Origin: Rhizobium laguerreae | GTDB taxonomy: Bacteria > Pseudomonadota > Alphaproteobacteria > Rhizobiales > Rhizobiaceae | Direction: 5' to 3' | DNA: 64,000 nt | NCBI RefSeq assembly: GCF_002008165.1 | Contig: NZ_MRDM01000010.1 | Location: 554,541-618,540, forward strand | In this document: positions 43,383 to 51,713 of the stretch, one piece after another | Layout of the letters: the number at the start of each line of letters is the position of its first letter | Position numbering within the stretch: the first letter of the stretch is position 1 | Made by a program: the position numbers and the translations under genes | The notes under the pieces: model-generated | Database searches by the model: none | The model's input: only the letters and a program-made list of their open reading frames with translations | What the model was told of the DNA's origin: nothing

Positions 43383-44315
43383 ATGCAGCCCCACCAGCTT
43401 TCCTCAGGCGACGTTATCGCCGACCGCCGCGCCGATTATGCCAGGATGCTCGAAGAAGGCGGCGAGCCGGAAGCGGCTGCCGAACTGATGGAACAGGCTC
43501 TCGAGCTCGTGCCTGCCTGGGCCGCCGGCTGGTATCGCCTTGCCACCTATCTGGAAAAGGCGGGCAGGGGCGAGGCCGCGATCGAGGCCTATCGCAGGAC
43601 GCTTGCCCTCGATCCCGAGGACATTTTCGGCGCCGCCCTCAAGCTCGCCCTTCTCGGCGACGCAGCCACGCCTGACCTGCCGCCGAGCCGCTATGTCGAG
43701 CGCCTCTTCGACGACTATGCCGACCGTTTCGAATCAGCGCTTGTCGAAAAGCTCGACTACAGCGTCCCGCAGAAACTGGCAGCGCTCATCGCCTCCACCC
43801 GCAGGCGCTACGAACGGGCCGTCGATCTCGGCTGCGGCACCGGCCTGCTCGGCCCTGAAATCCGCGGCCGTGTCGGCCGCCTCGAGGGCTTCGATCTCTC
43901 GCAGAACATGCTGGCTAAGGCCGCCGAGAAACATGTCTATGACAGTCTCGCCCAGGCCGATCTCTCGCTCGCACCCGATCTCTCCGGCCTCTTTGCCAAT
44001 GCAGCGCGCCATCGCGCCGACCTGGTGACGGCAGCCGATGTGCTGATGTATCTCGGCAATCTCGAGAGCGTCTTTGCCATCGTCGGAGAACTCGCGACAT
44101 CAGGCGCCGATATCGCCTTTTCCGTCGAGGATGCGGGGGAGGGCGAGGGCTTCCATCTCGCCCCGTCGCTGCGTTACGCCCACTCGGAAACCTATGTCAG
44201 CGTGCTTTTTGCCCGTCACGGGCTGGAGATCCTGAAGACCGTCAAGTCGGTCATTCGCAAAGATGGCGGAAAACCGGTTTCCGGCATTCTGTTCCTTACG
44301 CGCAAGCTCGTGTGA
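43383..44315 (+). CDS. TPR-containing SAM-dependent methyltransferase
   Basis: A 310-residue protein. Residues about 15-85 form two TPR-like helical repeats (AAELMEQALELVPAWAAGWYRLATYLEKAG, AAIEAYRRTLALDPED). Residues about 135-300 form a class I methyltransferase with the SAM loop AVDLGCGTGLLGPEI and LEGFDLSQNMLAKA. The ATG at 43383 has AAGG upstream. The family includes predicted protein- or small-molecule methyltransferases of alphaproteobacteria; the TPR part suggests a protein partner. The substrate is unknown. Confidence 0.85.
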   Translation: MQPHQLSSGDVIADRRADYARMLEEGGEPEAAAELMEQALELVPAWAAGWYRLATYLEKAGRGEAAIEAYRRTLALDPEDIFGAALKLALLGDAATPDLPPSRYVERLFDDYADRFESALVEKLDYSVPQKLAALIASTRRRYERAVDLGCGTGLLGPEIRGRVGRLEGFDLSQNMLAKAAEKHVYDSLAQADLSLAPDLSGLFANAARHRADLVTAADVLMYLGNLESVFAIVGELATSGADIAFSVEDAGEGEGFHLAPSLRYAHSETYVSVLFARHGLEILKTVKSVIRKDGGKPVSGILFLTRKLV

Positions 44316-44524
44316 GCGAACATTTCTTGCGATGTTCTAATAGGTCAGTACTACTTACCTATTTCGCTTGATCGGAACATCGAAAAGCCCGATACTACAT
44401 CGCATCGGCAGAGCGCCCGGCAATATCACGCCGAGGCGCTCGGGCTCCTTTCATGATCCAAATTCCGCCGCGCCGGGTTTTTCCAAGCGCGTTCTTGAAC
44501 TCGTCTGCCGTGGAGACTGGCGAC

Positions 44525-45160
44525 ATGACACAGCTCATCAATGCCCTTGGCTTTTGGAATACGACTGCGACGCGCCACACCCCGATCGAAGACGTGCAGG
44601 GCATATTCTCGGGCAGCCTCGTTGCCGCACTCGGCCTCTATGTGCTCGCCAGCGCCGGCCTTCTCACCGGCAGCACGGCCGGCGTGGCCTTCCTCCTGCA
44701 TTATGCCTTCGGCGCCAATTTCGGTCTCGCCTTCTTCCTGCTCAACCTGCCGTTCTTCTATCTCTCCTGGAAGCGACTCGGCATGGCCTTCACCATCAAG
44801 ACCTTCATCGCCATCGGCCTGACCTCGGTGCTTGCCGATGTGCAGTCGCGCTTTTTGTCCATTTCAAGCATTCATCCGGCCTGGGCGGCACTTCTCGGCG
44901 GCCTGCTGCTCGGCTTCGGCCTGCTGGCCCTCTATCGCCACCGCGCCAGCCTCGGCGGCGTCGGCATCCTCGGCATCTACCTGCAGGAGCGTTTCGGCAT
45001 CCGCGCCGGCCTCGTCCAACTCGCCATCGACATGTGCGTGCTCGCCGCCGCCTTCTTCGTCACCACGCCGCCTGTCGTCTTCTATTCGGTGCTCGGCGCC
45101 GTCGTCCTCAACCTCTTCGTCGCCATCAATCACCGGGCCGACCGTTACATCGCGCTCTAA
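44525..45160 (+). CDS. YitT family membrane protein (first copy)
   Basis: A 211-residue protein with about five or six membrane segments. Family landmarks are IEDVQGIFSGSLVAALGLYVLASAGLLTGSTAGVAFLLHYA near the N-terminus and LYRHRASLGGVGILGIYLQERFGIRAG near the C-terminus. YitT proteins are unexplained inner-membrane proteins. GGAGA precedes the ATG at 44525. A close paralogue lies 1.5 kb downstream in the same direction, with very similar segment order and the same ending INHRxDRYIAx. Confidence 0.85.
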   Translation: MTQLINALGFWNTTATRHTPIEDVQGIFSGSLVAALGLYVLASAGLLTGSTAGVAFLLHYAFGANFGLAFFLLNLPFFYLSWKRLGMAFTIKTFIAIGLTSVLADVQSRFLSISSIHPAWAALLGGLLLGFGLLALYRHRASLGGVGILGIYLQERFGIRAGLVQLAIDMCVLAAAFFVTTPPVVFYSVLGAVVLNLFVAINHRADRYIAL

Positions 45161-45257
45161 CATTACCAATCCGTAAGCCATTCTAAATAAAACGTAACTT
45201 GCCTGTGATCGGTCTCGGCGCCAAACTCATCTCGCGCCGGATTTGATGAGGTGAACT

Positions 45258-45425
45258 ATGTCAGATTTGGAAAAACTTGTGAGACGCCGTATGCAGGAAG
45301 AATACGCCAAGGGCGCTTCCGCAGAAGAAATTGCGAAAGTCGTCCGCGACCTGTTCAACAGCGTCGACATCTCGGGCAATCGGTTTGACGCCGTTGCCGT
45401 ACTGGCCACCAGGGATCGCGAGTGA
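45258..45425 (+). CDS. small hypothetical protein (55 aa)
   Basis: A short reading frame beginning MSDLEKLVRRRMQEEYA with GAGG six bases before the ATG and rhizobial codon usage. The product is charged and helical (SAEEIAKVVRDLF), with no membrane segment. A hairpin (45437-45461) follows the stop codon by a few bases, as expected for a free-standing small gene. Length is below usual gene-finder cut-offs; function unknown. Confidence 0.65.
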   Translation: MSDLEKLVRRRMQEEYAKGASAEEIAKVVRDLFNSVDISGNRFDAVAVLATRDRE

Positions 45426-45436
45426 CCCGATATTCG

Positions 45437-45461
45437 ACCGACCCGAGATTTTCGGGTCGGT
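45437..45461 (+). terminator. hairpin after the 55-residue gene
   Basis: ACCGACCCGA and TCGGGTCGGT, ten-base perfect arms with a five-base loop, 11 bases after the stop codon. Only a short T stretch follows, so it is a probable rather than certain terminator. It may also end the convergent AhpD-like transcript. Confidence 0.55.
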
Positions 45462-45496
45462 TGCCAGGATGAATTCCCTGCAAAAGCAGATTTCGA

Positions 45497-45958
45497 TCAC
45501 GCCGCCTTTTGCGCCGCATCAATCGGATGTTGCGAGCGGAAGCCGACGGCAAGCCGGTTCCAGATGTTGATGGCGCCGATTGCCACCGTGATCTTGGTCA
45601 TTTCTTCCTCGGAAAAATGCGCCTTCAGCGTCTCGTAGTCGGCATCCGGCGCGCCTGTTTTGGCGATATTGGTCACTGAATCCACCCAGCCGAGCAGCGC
45701 CCGTTCGCGGGCGTCATAGACCGGGGATTCCCGCCAGACGCACATCAGGTTGATCCATTGTTCGGAGAGCCCATCATGGCGCGCTTCCTTCACATGCATG
45801 TCGACGCAATAGGCGCAGCCGTTGATCTGCGAGGCGCGCAGCTTGATCAGGTGGATGAAGCGGCGCTCCAGCCCGGAGGACTGGACATATTGCTCGAGCG
45901 CGGCGACTGCCTTGTAGGCGTCGGGAGCGGCTTTGGCGAAATTGAAGCGTGGTTGCAT
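45497..45958 (-). CDS. carboxymuconolactone decarboxylase / AhpD-like peroxidase family protein
   Basis: A 153-residue helical protein. The CxxC-xxx-H motif in INGCAYCVDMHVKEAR is the redox centre of AhpD-like alkylhydroperoxidases. The ATG at 45958 has AAGGAG upstream. It lies 22 bases downstream of an Rrf2-family regulator gene on the same strand, an arrangement that suggests redox-controlled expression. The activity (peroxide reduction) is inferred from family and motif. Confidence 0.88.
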   Translation of the reverse strand: MQPRFNFAKAAPDAYKAVAALEQYVQSSGLERRFIHLIKLRASQINGCAYCVDMHVKEARHDGLSEQWINLMCVWRESPVYDARERALLGWVDSVTNIAKTGAPDADYETLKAHFSEEEMTKITVAIGAINIWNRLAVGFRSQHPIDAAQKAA

Positions 45959-45980
45959 GCTCTTTCTCCTTTGTTGTGGC

Positions 45981-46481
45981 TCAACGAGCCGTCTTGCGTT
46001 CATGGATTTCAAGAAAGGCGCAGCCTCTGGCTGCGATCGATCCGTCGTCGACGGCGGCAAGTTCGATGCCGATATCGGCCAGGCTCGTCTTGGCGAGTTC
46101 GGCGCGATAGATCCGTTCCGCTTTCAGCATCGCCGCGTTGATGGTGCAGGGCTGGGCGAACAAGCGATCGGAGACCGGGTTCGGGCCGCGCTGGCGGATT
46201 TCGGCGCAGCGGAACGCTGGTTGAGACCCCTCGACCGCGAGCACGATGTCGAGCAGTGAAATCTCCTTCGGCGCTTTTGCCAGGCGATATCCGCCCTTCG
46301 GCCCCGGTACGGTATCCAGGATGCCGGCGCCCGACAGCGCCTGCAGATGCTTCAGCAGATAGCTCGTCGAAACGCCGTGGAATTCCGCCAGCGCGGCGGC
46401 CGAAAGCACGCCGCCTTCGGAGAGGCCGGAAAGCATCGCAACGCTGTGAATGGCCTGCTCGACCCCATCGCCCATCTTCAT
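45981..46481 (-). CDS. Rrf2 family transcriptional regulator
   Basis: A 166-residue winged-helix regulator. The N-terminal HTH (LSAAALAEFHGVSTSYLLKHLQALSGAGILDTVPGPKGGYRLAK) is typical of Rrf2/IscR/NsrR proteins. Only some of the usual three cluster-ligand cysteines are seen (FRCAEI, QPCTIN, RGCAFL), spread more widely than in IscR, so iron-sulfur binding is uncertain. The ATG at 46481 has GAGGAGG upstream. A perfect 9-5-9 palindrome begins 19 bases upstream of the start codon, probably its own operator, between it and the divergent YitT gene. Confidence 0.87.
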   Translation of the reverse strand: MKMGDGVEQAIHSVAMLSGLSEGGVLSAAALAEFHGVSTSYLLKHLQALSGAGILDTVPGPKGGYRLAKAPKEISLLDIVLAVEGSQPAFRCAEIRQRGPNPVSDRLFAQPCTINAAMLKAERIYRAELAKTSLADIGIELAAVDDGSIAARGCAFLEIHERKTAR

Positions 46482-46499
46482 GCACCTGGCCTCCTCAAT

Positions 46500-46522
46500 T
46501 CGTGGATAAAAAATATCCACGA
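46500..46522. promoter_or_regulatory. perfect palindrome, probable Rrf2 operator
   Basis: TCGTGGATA, AAAAA, TATCCACGA: nine-base perfect arms with a five-base AT spacer, directly upstream of the rrf2-type gene and 93 bases before the divergent YitT gene. Fits a dimeric Rrf2 site controlling both directions. Confidence 0.7.
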
Positions 46523-46614
46523 TTATGCCTGATGTCAAGAGGCGGGCTTGCTGCTTGCTACTTGCCTTTATCCTGACCCCGGATAGAAGACGGAAACGCC
46601 GACAGGGGAACAAC

Positions 46615-47247
46615 ATGGCATCCAACGCTTTCGCAGGCCTTCTGAATTCCAGCGCCGATCGTCACTCGCTCTTCGACGACGCCCAGGGCATCGTCGCCGG
46701 CAGCATGCTCGCCGTGCTCGGCGTAACGCTTCTCTCCGGCGCGGGGCTGCTTGCCGGCGGCAGGGCGGGACTTGCCTTCCTCGCCCATTATGCGACGGGC
46801 TTCAGCTTCGGCCTCTGCTTCTTTGCCGTGAACCTGCCGTTCTATTATCTCGCCTTCCGCCGCTTGGGCGCCGCCTTTACCGTCAAGACCTTCGCCGCCA
46901 TCGCGCTGACCTCGGTCCTGTCCGAATTCGTCTCGGACTTCATCAGCATGGCGCATGTCGATCCCATCGCCGGTGCGCTCTTCGGCGGCCTCGTCATCGG
47001 CGCCGGCATGCTGGCGCTCTTCCGCCACCGCGCCAGCCTCGGCGGCATCGGCATTCTCGCCCTCTATATCCAGGATCGCTTCGGCTGGCGCGCCGGCTTC
47101 GTCCAGCTCGGCTTCGACGGCATCATCCTGGCGCTCTCCTTCTTCGTCGCCAGCCCCTTCATCATCGCCTGCTCCGTGCTTGGTGCGATCGTTCTCAACC
47201 TGACGATTGCCATCAACCACCGCAAGGACCGCTATATCGCCATGTGA
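46615..47247 (+). CDS. YitT family membrane protein (second copy)
   Basis: A 210-residue multi-pass membrane protein closely similar to the product of the gene at 44525: FDDAQGIVAGSMLAVLGVTLLSGAGLLAGG, LFRHRASLGGIGILALYIQDRFGWRAGF and the C-terminal AINHRKDRYIAM. GGGGAAC precedes the ATG. The gene is divergent from the Rrf2 regulator and shares its control region, unlike the first copy, so the two paralogues are probably regulated differently. Function unknown. Confidence 0.85.
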   Translation: MASNAFAGLLNSSADRHSLFDDAQGIVAGSMLAVLGVTLLSGAGLLAGGRAGLAFLAHYATGFSFGLCFFAVNLPFYYLAFRRLGAAFTVKTFAAIALTSVLSEFVSDFISMAHVDPIAGALFGGLVIGAGMLALFRHRASLGGIGILALYIQDRFGWRAGFVQLGFDGIILALSFFVASPFIIACSVLGAIVLNLTIAINHRKDRYIAM

Positions 47248-47251
47248 ATTG

Positions 47252-47352
47252 CTAAAGCGCGTCGCGATCTTTCAGATTCGCTCATCGCGCTTTAGGTCTT
47301 TGTTTTTACGCATGTCGTTATCGCAAAACCGCGGCACACTTTTGCGCGACAT
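47252..47352. repeat. rhizobial intergenic repeat element
   Basis: Contains AAAGCGCG...CGCGCTTT inverted arms (47255-47262, 47287-47294) and an adjacent stretch with GCATGTCG...CGACATGC inverted arms (47311-47318, 47346-47353). I recognise this composite sequence from many Rhizobium intergenic regions, by memory. It fills the gap between the YitT and helicase genes. Confidence 0.65.
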
Positions 47353-47399
47353 GCTTTGGCCGCTCTTCTTTTTCCCTGGCGTTTGACTACTTTCAGGAC

Positions 47400-49910
47400 G
47401 TGGACCAGATCGATTCCGAAGCCCGTGCCCTGCTTCCTGCCGCCTTTACCCGCTGGTTTGCGGAAAAGGGCTGGCGCCCGCGTGTACATCAGCTGGAACT
47501 GCTCGCCCGCGCCGAGGCCGGGGAAAGCACGCTGCTGATTGCGCCGACCGGCGCCGGCAAGACGCTCGCCGGTTTCCTGCCCTCGCTCACCGATCTCACC
47601 CGCCGCGGCAAGATCCCGCCCGGCTCCGCCTTCACCGGCATCCATACGCTCTATGTTTCGCCGCTGAAGGCGCTTGCCATCGATATCGAGCGCAACCTGA
47701 TGAAGCCGGTCGAGGAGATGGGCCTGCCGGTCACCGTCGAAAACCGCACGGGCGATACGCCGAACGCCAAGCGCCAGCGCCAGAAGCTTAATCCGCCGGA
47801 TATTCTGCTGACGACGCCGGAACAGGTCGCCCTGCTGCTGGCGAACCGGGAGGCCGAGCGCTTCTTCAAGGACCTGAAATATATCGTCCTGGACGAGCTG
47901 CATTCGCTCGTCACCTCCAAGCGCGGCCACATGCTTTCGCTCGGCCTTGCCCGCCTGCGCCGGCTTGCCCCCGGCCTCAGGACCATCGGTCTCTCGGCGA
48001 CCGTCGCCGAGCCGATGGATCTGCAGAAATGGCTGGTCGGCCAGGAAGAGGGTAGCGAACATCATGCCGGCCTCGTCGTCGTCGAAGGCGGCGCCAAGCC
48101 CGATATCTCGATCCTGTCGACCGAGGAGCGTATTCCCTGGTCCGGCCATTCCGCCCGATATGCCATTCCAGATGTCTACCGCCAGCTCCTCGAACATCGC
48201 ACGACGCTGCTCTTCGTCAACACCCGCAGCCAGGCAGAAATGCTTTTCCAGGCGCTCTGGACGATCAATGACGACAACCTGCCGATCGCCCTCCACCACG
48301 GCTCCCTCGATGTCGCCCAGCGCCGCAGGGTCGAGGCGGCGATGGCCGAAAACCGGCTGCGCGCCGTCGTTGCCACCTCCACCCTCGATCTCGGCATCGA
48401 CTGGGGCGATGTCGATCTCGTCATCCATGTCGGCGCGCCGAAGGGCGCCTCGCGTCTTGCCCAGCGCATCGGCCGCGCCAACCACCGCATGGACGAGCCC
48501 TCGAAGGCGATCCTCGTGCCCGCCAACCGTTTCGAGGTCATGGAGTGTCAGGCCGCCCTCGATGCCAATTATATTGGCGCGCAGGACACCCCGCCGGTTG
48601 GCCGCGGCGCGCTCGATGTGCTCGCCCAGCATGTGCTCGGCATGGCCTGCGCCGAACCTTTCGACATGCTGGAACTCTACGATGAGGTCATCAGCGCCTC
48701 GCCCTATGCCGATCTGAGTTGGGAGACCTTCGAGCGCGTCGTCGATTTAGTCGCAACCGGCGGTTATGCGCTCCGCACCTATGACCGCTACGCCCGTATC
48801 CGCAAGACAGCGGAGGGCCGCTGGCGCGTCTCCAACCCTGCAGTCGCCCAGCAATACCGTCTCAACCTCGGCACCATCGTCGAGAGCCCGATGCTGAATA
48901 TCCGCATGGTCAAGCGCGGCGAGGGCGGTAGAATCGGCCGCGGCGGCGCCACGCTGGGGAAGGTCGAGGAATATTTCCTCGAGCAGTTGTCGCCGGGCGA
49001 TACCTTCGTCTTCTCCGGCAAGGTGCTGCGCTTCGAGGGCATCCGCGAAAATGAGTGCCTGGCGTCGCAGGCCTTTTCGCTCGATCCGAAGATCCCCTCC
49101 TACAATGGCGGCAAGTTTCCGCTGTCGACCTATCTCGCCGAGCAGGTGCGGGCGATGATCGCCGATCCCGATCGCTGGCGCCACCTGCCGGATCAGGTGC
49201 GCGACTGGCTGTCGCTGCAGGACGACAAGTCGATGCTGCCGAAGCGCGACGAGTTCCTGATCGAAACCTTCCCGCGCGGCAGCCGCGCCTATATGGTCGC
49301 TTATCCCTTCGAAGGCCGTCTTGCCCACCAGACGCTCGGCATGCTGCTCACCCGCCGGCTGGAGCGGATAGGCGCCAAGCCCCTCGGTTTCGTCGCCACC
49401 GATTATTCGCTGGCCATCTGGGGCCTCGAGGATATGGGACTGATGATCCGCAATGGCCGGCTCAATCTCTCCGACCTCTTCGACGAGGACATGCTCGGCG
49501 ACGATCTCGAAGCCTGGCTGGACGAATCCTTCCTGTTGAAGCGTACCTTCCGCAATTGCGCCGTGATTGCAGGCTTGATCGAACGCCGCCATCCGGGCAA
49601 GGAAAAGAGCGGCCGCCAGATCACCGTCTCCGCCGATTTGATTTATGACGTGCTGCGCAGCCACGAGCCGGATCACATCCTCTTGCAGGCGACGCGGCAG
49701 GATGCGGCGACGGGGCTTTTGGACATTGGCCGTCTTGGCGATATGCTGAGGCGAATCAGGGGCCACATCACCCACCGCGCTCTCGACCATATTTCCCCGC
49801 TCGCCGTGCCGGTGATGCTGGAAATCGGACGCGAGGCGGTGCCGGGCGAGGCCCATGACGCACTCCTGGCCGAAGCGGCGGACGATCTGATCGCCGAAGC
49901 GCTCGCTTGA
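47400..49910 (+). CDS. ligase-associated DNA-damage-response DEXH-box helicase (Lhr-like)
   Basis: An 836-residue superfamily 2 helicase. Walker A IAPTGAGKT, DEXH-type LDELHS, motif III SATVAEP, and motifs V/VI VATSTLDLGIDWG and QRIGRANHR are in order over the first 400 residues, followed by the long Lhr-type C-terminal region. The family (TIGR04121 by memory) belongs to a four-gene DNA repair set with an ATP-dependent ligase, an exonuclease and PdeM. Here only PdeM follows, 60 bases downstream. The GTG start at 47400 has AGGA immediately upstream, so the start is less certain. Confidence 0.9.
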   Translation: MDQIDSEARALLPAAFTRWFAEKGWRPRVHQLELLARAEAGESTLLIAPTGAGKTLAGFLPSLTDLTRRGKIPPGSAFTGIHTLYVSPLKALAIDIERNLMKPVEEMGLPVTVENRTGDTPNAKRQRQKLNPPDILLTTPEQVALLLANREAERFFKDLKYIVLDELHSLVTSKRGHMLSLGLARLRRLAPGLRTIGLSATVAEPMDLQKWLVGQEEGSEHHAGLVVVEGGAKPDISILSTEERIPWSGHSARYAIPDVYRQLLEHRTTLLFVNTRSQAEMLFQALWTINDDNLPIALHHGSLDVAQRRRVEAAMAENRLRAVVATSTLDLGIDWGDVDLVIHVGAPKGASRLAQRIGRANHRMDEPSKAILVPANRFEVMECQAALDANYIGAQDTPPVGRGALDVLAQHVLGMACAEPFDMLELYDEVISASPYADLSWETFERVVDLVATGGYALRTYDRYARIRKTAEGRWRVSNPAVAQQYRLNLGTIVESPMLNIRMVKRGEGGRIGRGGATLGKVEEYFLEQLSPGDTFVFSGKVLRFEGIRENECLASQAFSLDPKIPSYNGGKFPLSTYLAEQVRAMIADPDRWRHLPDQVRDWLSLQDDKSMLPKRDEFLIETFPRGSRAYMVAYPFEGRLAHQTLGMLLTRRLERIGAKPLGFVATDYSLAIWGLEDMGLMIRNGRLNLSDLFDEDMLGDDLEAWLDESFLLKRTFRNCAVIAGLIERRHPGKEKSGRQITVSADLIYDVLRSHEPDHILLQATRQDAATGLLDIGRLGDMLRRIRGHITHRALDHISPLAVPVMLEIGREAVPGEAHDALLAEAADDLIAEALA

Positions 49911-49970
49911 CGAGAATCGGGCCTGATGAGAATTAGGGCCCGACGATTTAGGCCTGACGACGATTTGGGA

Positions 49971-50708
49971 ATGACGACCGTGATGAACCGCCTGGCGTTG
50001 GCGCGCGACATATCAGGACTGGCCGCGATGCCGGGCATCGAGACATCGGTCCATGGCATTGCCGCCGTCTGCGATCCGCTCGGCGCCCTCTATCTGCCGG
50101 ATGCCGGCCTGCTTGTCGTCTCCGACCTGCATCTGGAAAAGGGCGCAGCCTTTGCGCGCCGCGGCATGATGCTGCCGCCTTACGATACGCTGGCGACGCT
50201 GACCGTCCTTGCCGCCGTCATTTCCCGCTATAACCCGAAGCTCGTTATCTCGCTCGGCGACAATTTCCACGACCGCATCGGTTCCAAGCACCTGCCGGAG
50301 AATTTTCGCGCCCTGATCGTCGAGATGGTGCGCGGCCGCGAATGGATCTGGATCAATGGCAACCATGATCCGGATGGCATCGTCGATTTGCCGGGCACAT
50401 CTGCCGACGAGATGCATTATGCCGGCCTGACCTTCCGGCACGAGCCGAAGAACGGTTTGCAGAGCGGCGAAATCGCCGGCCACCTGCATCCGTCGGCGAC
50501 CGTGCGCCGCCGCGAGAAATCCGTCCGCCGCCCCTGCTTTGCCACTGACGGCGCCCGCCTGCTGATGCCGGCCTTCGGCCTCATGAGCGGCGGTCTGGAT
50601 CTCGGCCACCAGGCGATGAAGGGCCTATTCGACAAGGCTTTGCTGGTGGCGCATCTGCTCGGCAAGGACCGGATCTATTCTGTCAGGTATGGGAATTTGT
50701 GGGGATAG
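49971..50708 (+). CDS. pdeM: ligase-associated DNA-damage-response endonuclease PdeM
   Basis: A calcineurin-fold metallophosphoesterase of about 245 residues. Metal-binding motifs are all present: VVSDLHLEKG, LGDNFHD, INGNHD and EIAGHLHP. PdeM is proposed to act as a nuclease with the Lhr-like helicase encoded directly upstream. ATG 49971 was used; ATG 49983 (MNRLALARD) is also possible, and neither has a strong ribosome-binding site. The short linker before it consists of imperfect 16-17 base repeats. Confidence 0.88.
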   Translation: MTTVMNRLALARDISGLAAMPGIETSVHGIAAVCDPLGALYLPDAGLLVVSDLHLEKGAAFARRGMMLPPYDTLATLTVLAAVISRYNPKLVISLGDNFHDRIGSKHLPENFRALIVEMVRGREWIWINGNHDPDGIVDLPGTSADEMHYAGLTFRHEPKNGLQSGEIAGHLHPSATVRRREKSVRRPCFATDGARLLMPAFGLMSGGLDLGHQAMKGLFDKALLVAHLLGKDRIYSVRYGNLWG

Positions 50709-50737
50709 CGCTTGTTATCTCGATGTCCCACGTAAGC

Positions 50738-50941
50738 CCCCTCTGCCCTGCCGGGCATCTCCCCCACAGGTGGGGAGATTGGCTGGGCGCACTGGCTTCC
50801 CCAAATAATGAGCGTCCAGCACGGCGAAACGGTAGATGGACAGGAAGTTCAAGCCACTTGTGATCTCCCCACCTGTGGGGGGTCCGAAGGACGGGTCGAG
50901 ACACGTGGCTCGACCCCGGGCCCGGCAGGGCAGAGGGGGGC
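50738..50941. repeat. large RIME-like inverted repeat
   Basis: The left end (CCCCCTCTGCCCTGCCGGGC, then ATCTCCCC..GGGGAGAT) is matched in reverse by the right end (ATCTCCCCACCTGTGGGG ... CCCGGCAGGGCAGAGGGGG). The ends enclose about 70 unique bases. It could fold into one long stem. It fills the gap between the convergent pdeM and transglycosylase genes; no gene lies inside. Confidence 0.7.
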
Positions 50942-50966
50942 GGACATGGCACGCCCTTGAATACCC

Positions 50967-51548
50967 TCAATTGCACTCCTGCAGCTGCCGCTGATAGGTC
51001 CCTGCCATGCGCGCAAACTTCTGCGCCGTCTGCTGCAATTGCCCGTTCGAGCGCCAGTCGCCGCGTTTGTACCCTGTCGGACCGGAATAATAGGCAAGAT
51101 AGAGATTATAGGCATCGTTCAGCGGAATGCCGGTCTCCTGGCTGTTCTGATAATGATACCAGCCGATGAAATCGATCGCGTCGGCGAAGTTTGCCCGTCG
51201 CGCCGTCCAGTTCCCCGTCTGCGACTGATAGTGATCCCAGGTCCCGTCGAGCGCCTGCGAATAGCCGTAGGCGGTCGAAGGACGGGACCAGGGAATGAAG
51301 CCGAACAGCTTGGTGCGCGGCGGCCGCGCATAGGGCTGGAAGCCGGATTCGGTATACATCGTCGCCATCAGGATCGGCACGGGCACGCCGTATTTCTTCT
51401 CCGTCCGTTCGGCGGCGCTCTGCCAGCTGGAGAAGAGCCCGTCGCGCTCGTCGAAGACGGCACAGATGTTCCTCGTCTGCTTCGGCGCCGTCGCGCAGCC
51501 GGCAAGCAGCGCCAGACCCACGGCCGTCAGAACGATACGAGTACGCAT
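50967..51548 (-). CDS. lytic transglycosylase (SLT domain) lipoprotein
   Basis: A 193-residue protein with a lipoprotein signal (MRTRIVLTAVGLALLAGC). The SLT fold follows: the catalytic glutamate in ILMATMYTESGFQPYARP, then STAYGYSQALDGTWDHYQ and YNLYLAYYSGPTGYKRGDW, all characteristic of peptidoglycan-cleaving transglycosylases. It is probably tethered to the outer membrane and remodels the wall. It is transcribed alone. Confidence 0.9.
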   Translation of the reverse strand: MRTRIVLTAVGLALLAGCATAPKQTRNICAVFDERDGLFSSWQSAAERTEKKYGVPVPILMATMYTESGFQPYARPPRTKLFGFIPWSRPSTAYGYSQALDGTWDHYQSQTGNWTARRANFADAIDFIGWYHYQNSQETGIPLNDAYNLYLAYYSGPTGYKRGDWRSNGQLQQTAQKFARMAGTYQRQLQECN

Positions 51549-51713
51549 GACAAAACCTCTCGTTTCCGAGAGATTACTAACTCGTAAATGTTAAAAACCG
51601 GTTTTTAGTCGAATGCGAACTTCCCGGGCTGCTCTCTTGTGCGGCCAGGGATGATTACCCTGGCCTGATCACCGGGACGGCGTCGCATCAAAATCGCACC
51701 GGGTGGAACGCCA

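Noticed and set aside
44318..44339. GAACAT...ATGTTC inverted repeat as a LexA site
   Set aside because: The alphaproteobacterial LexA box is a direct repeat GTTC-N7-GTTC, and this arrangement is inverted with an 8-base centre.
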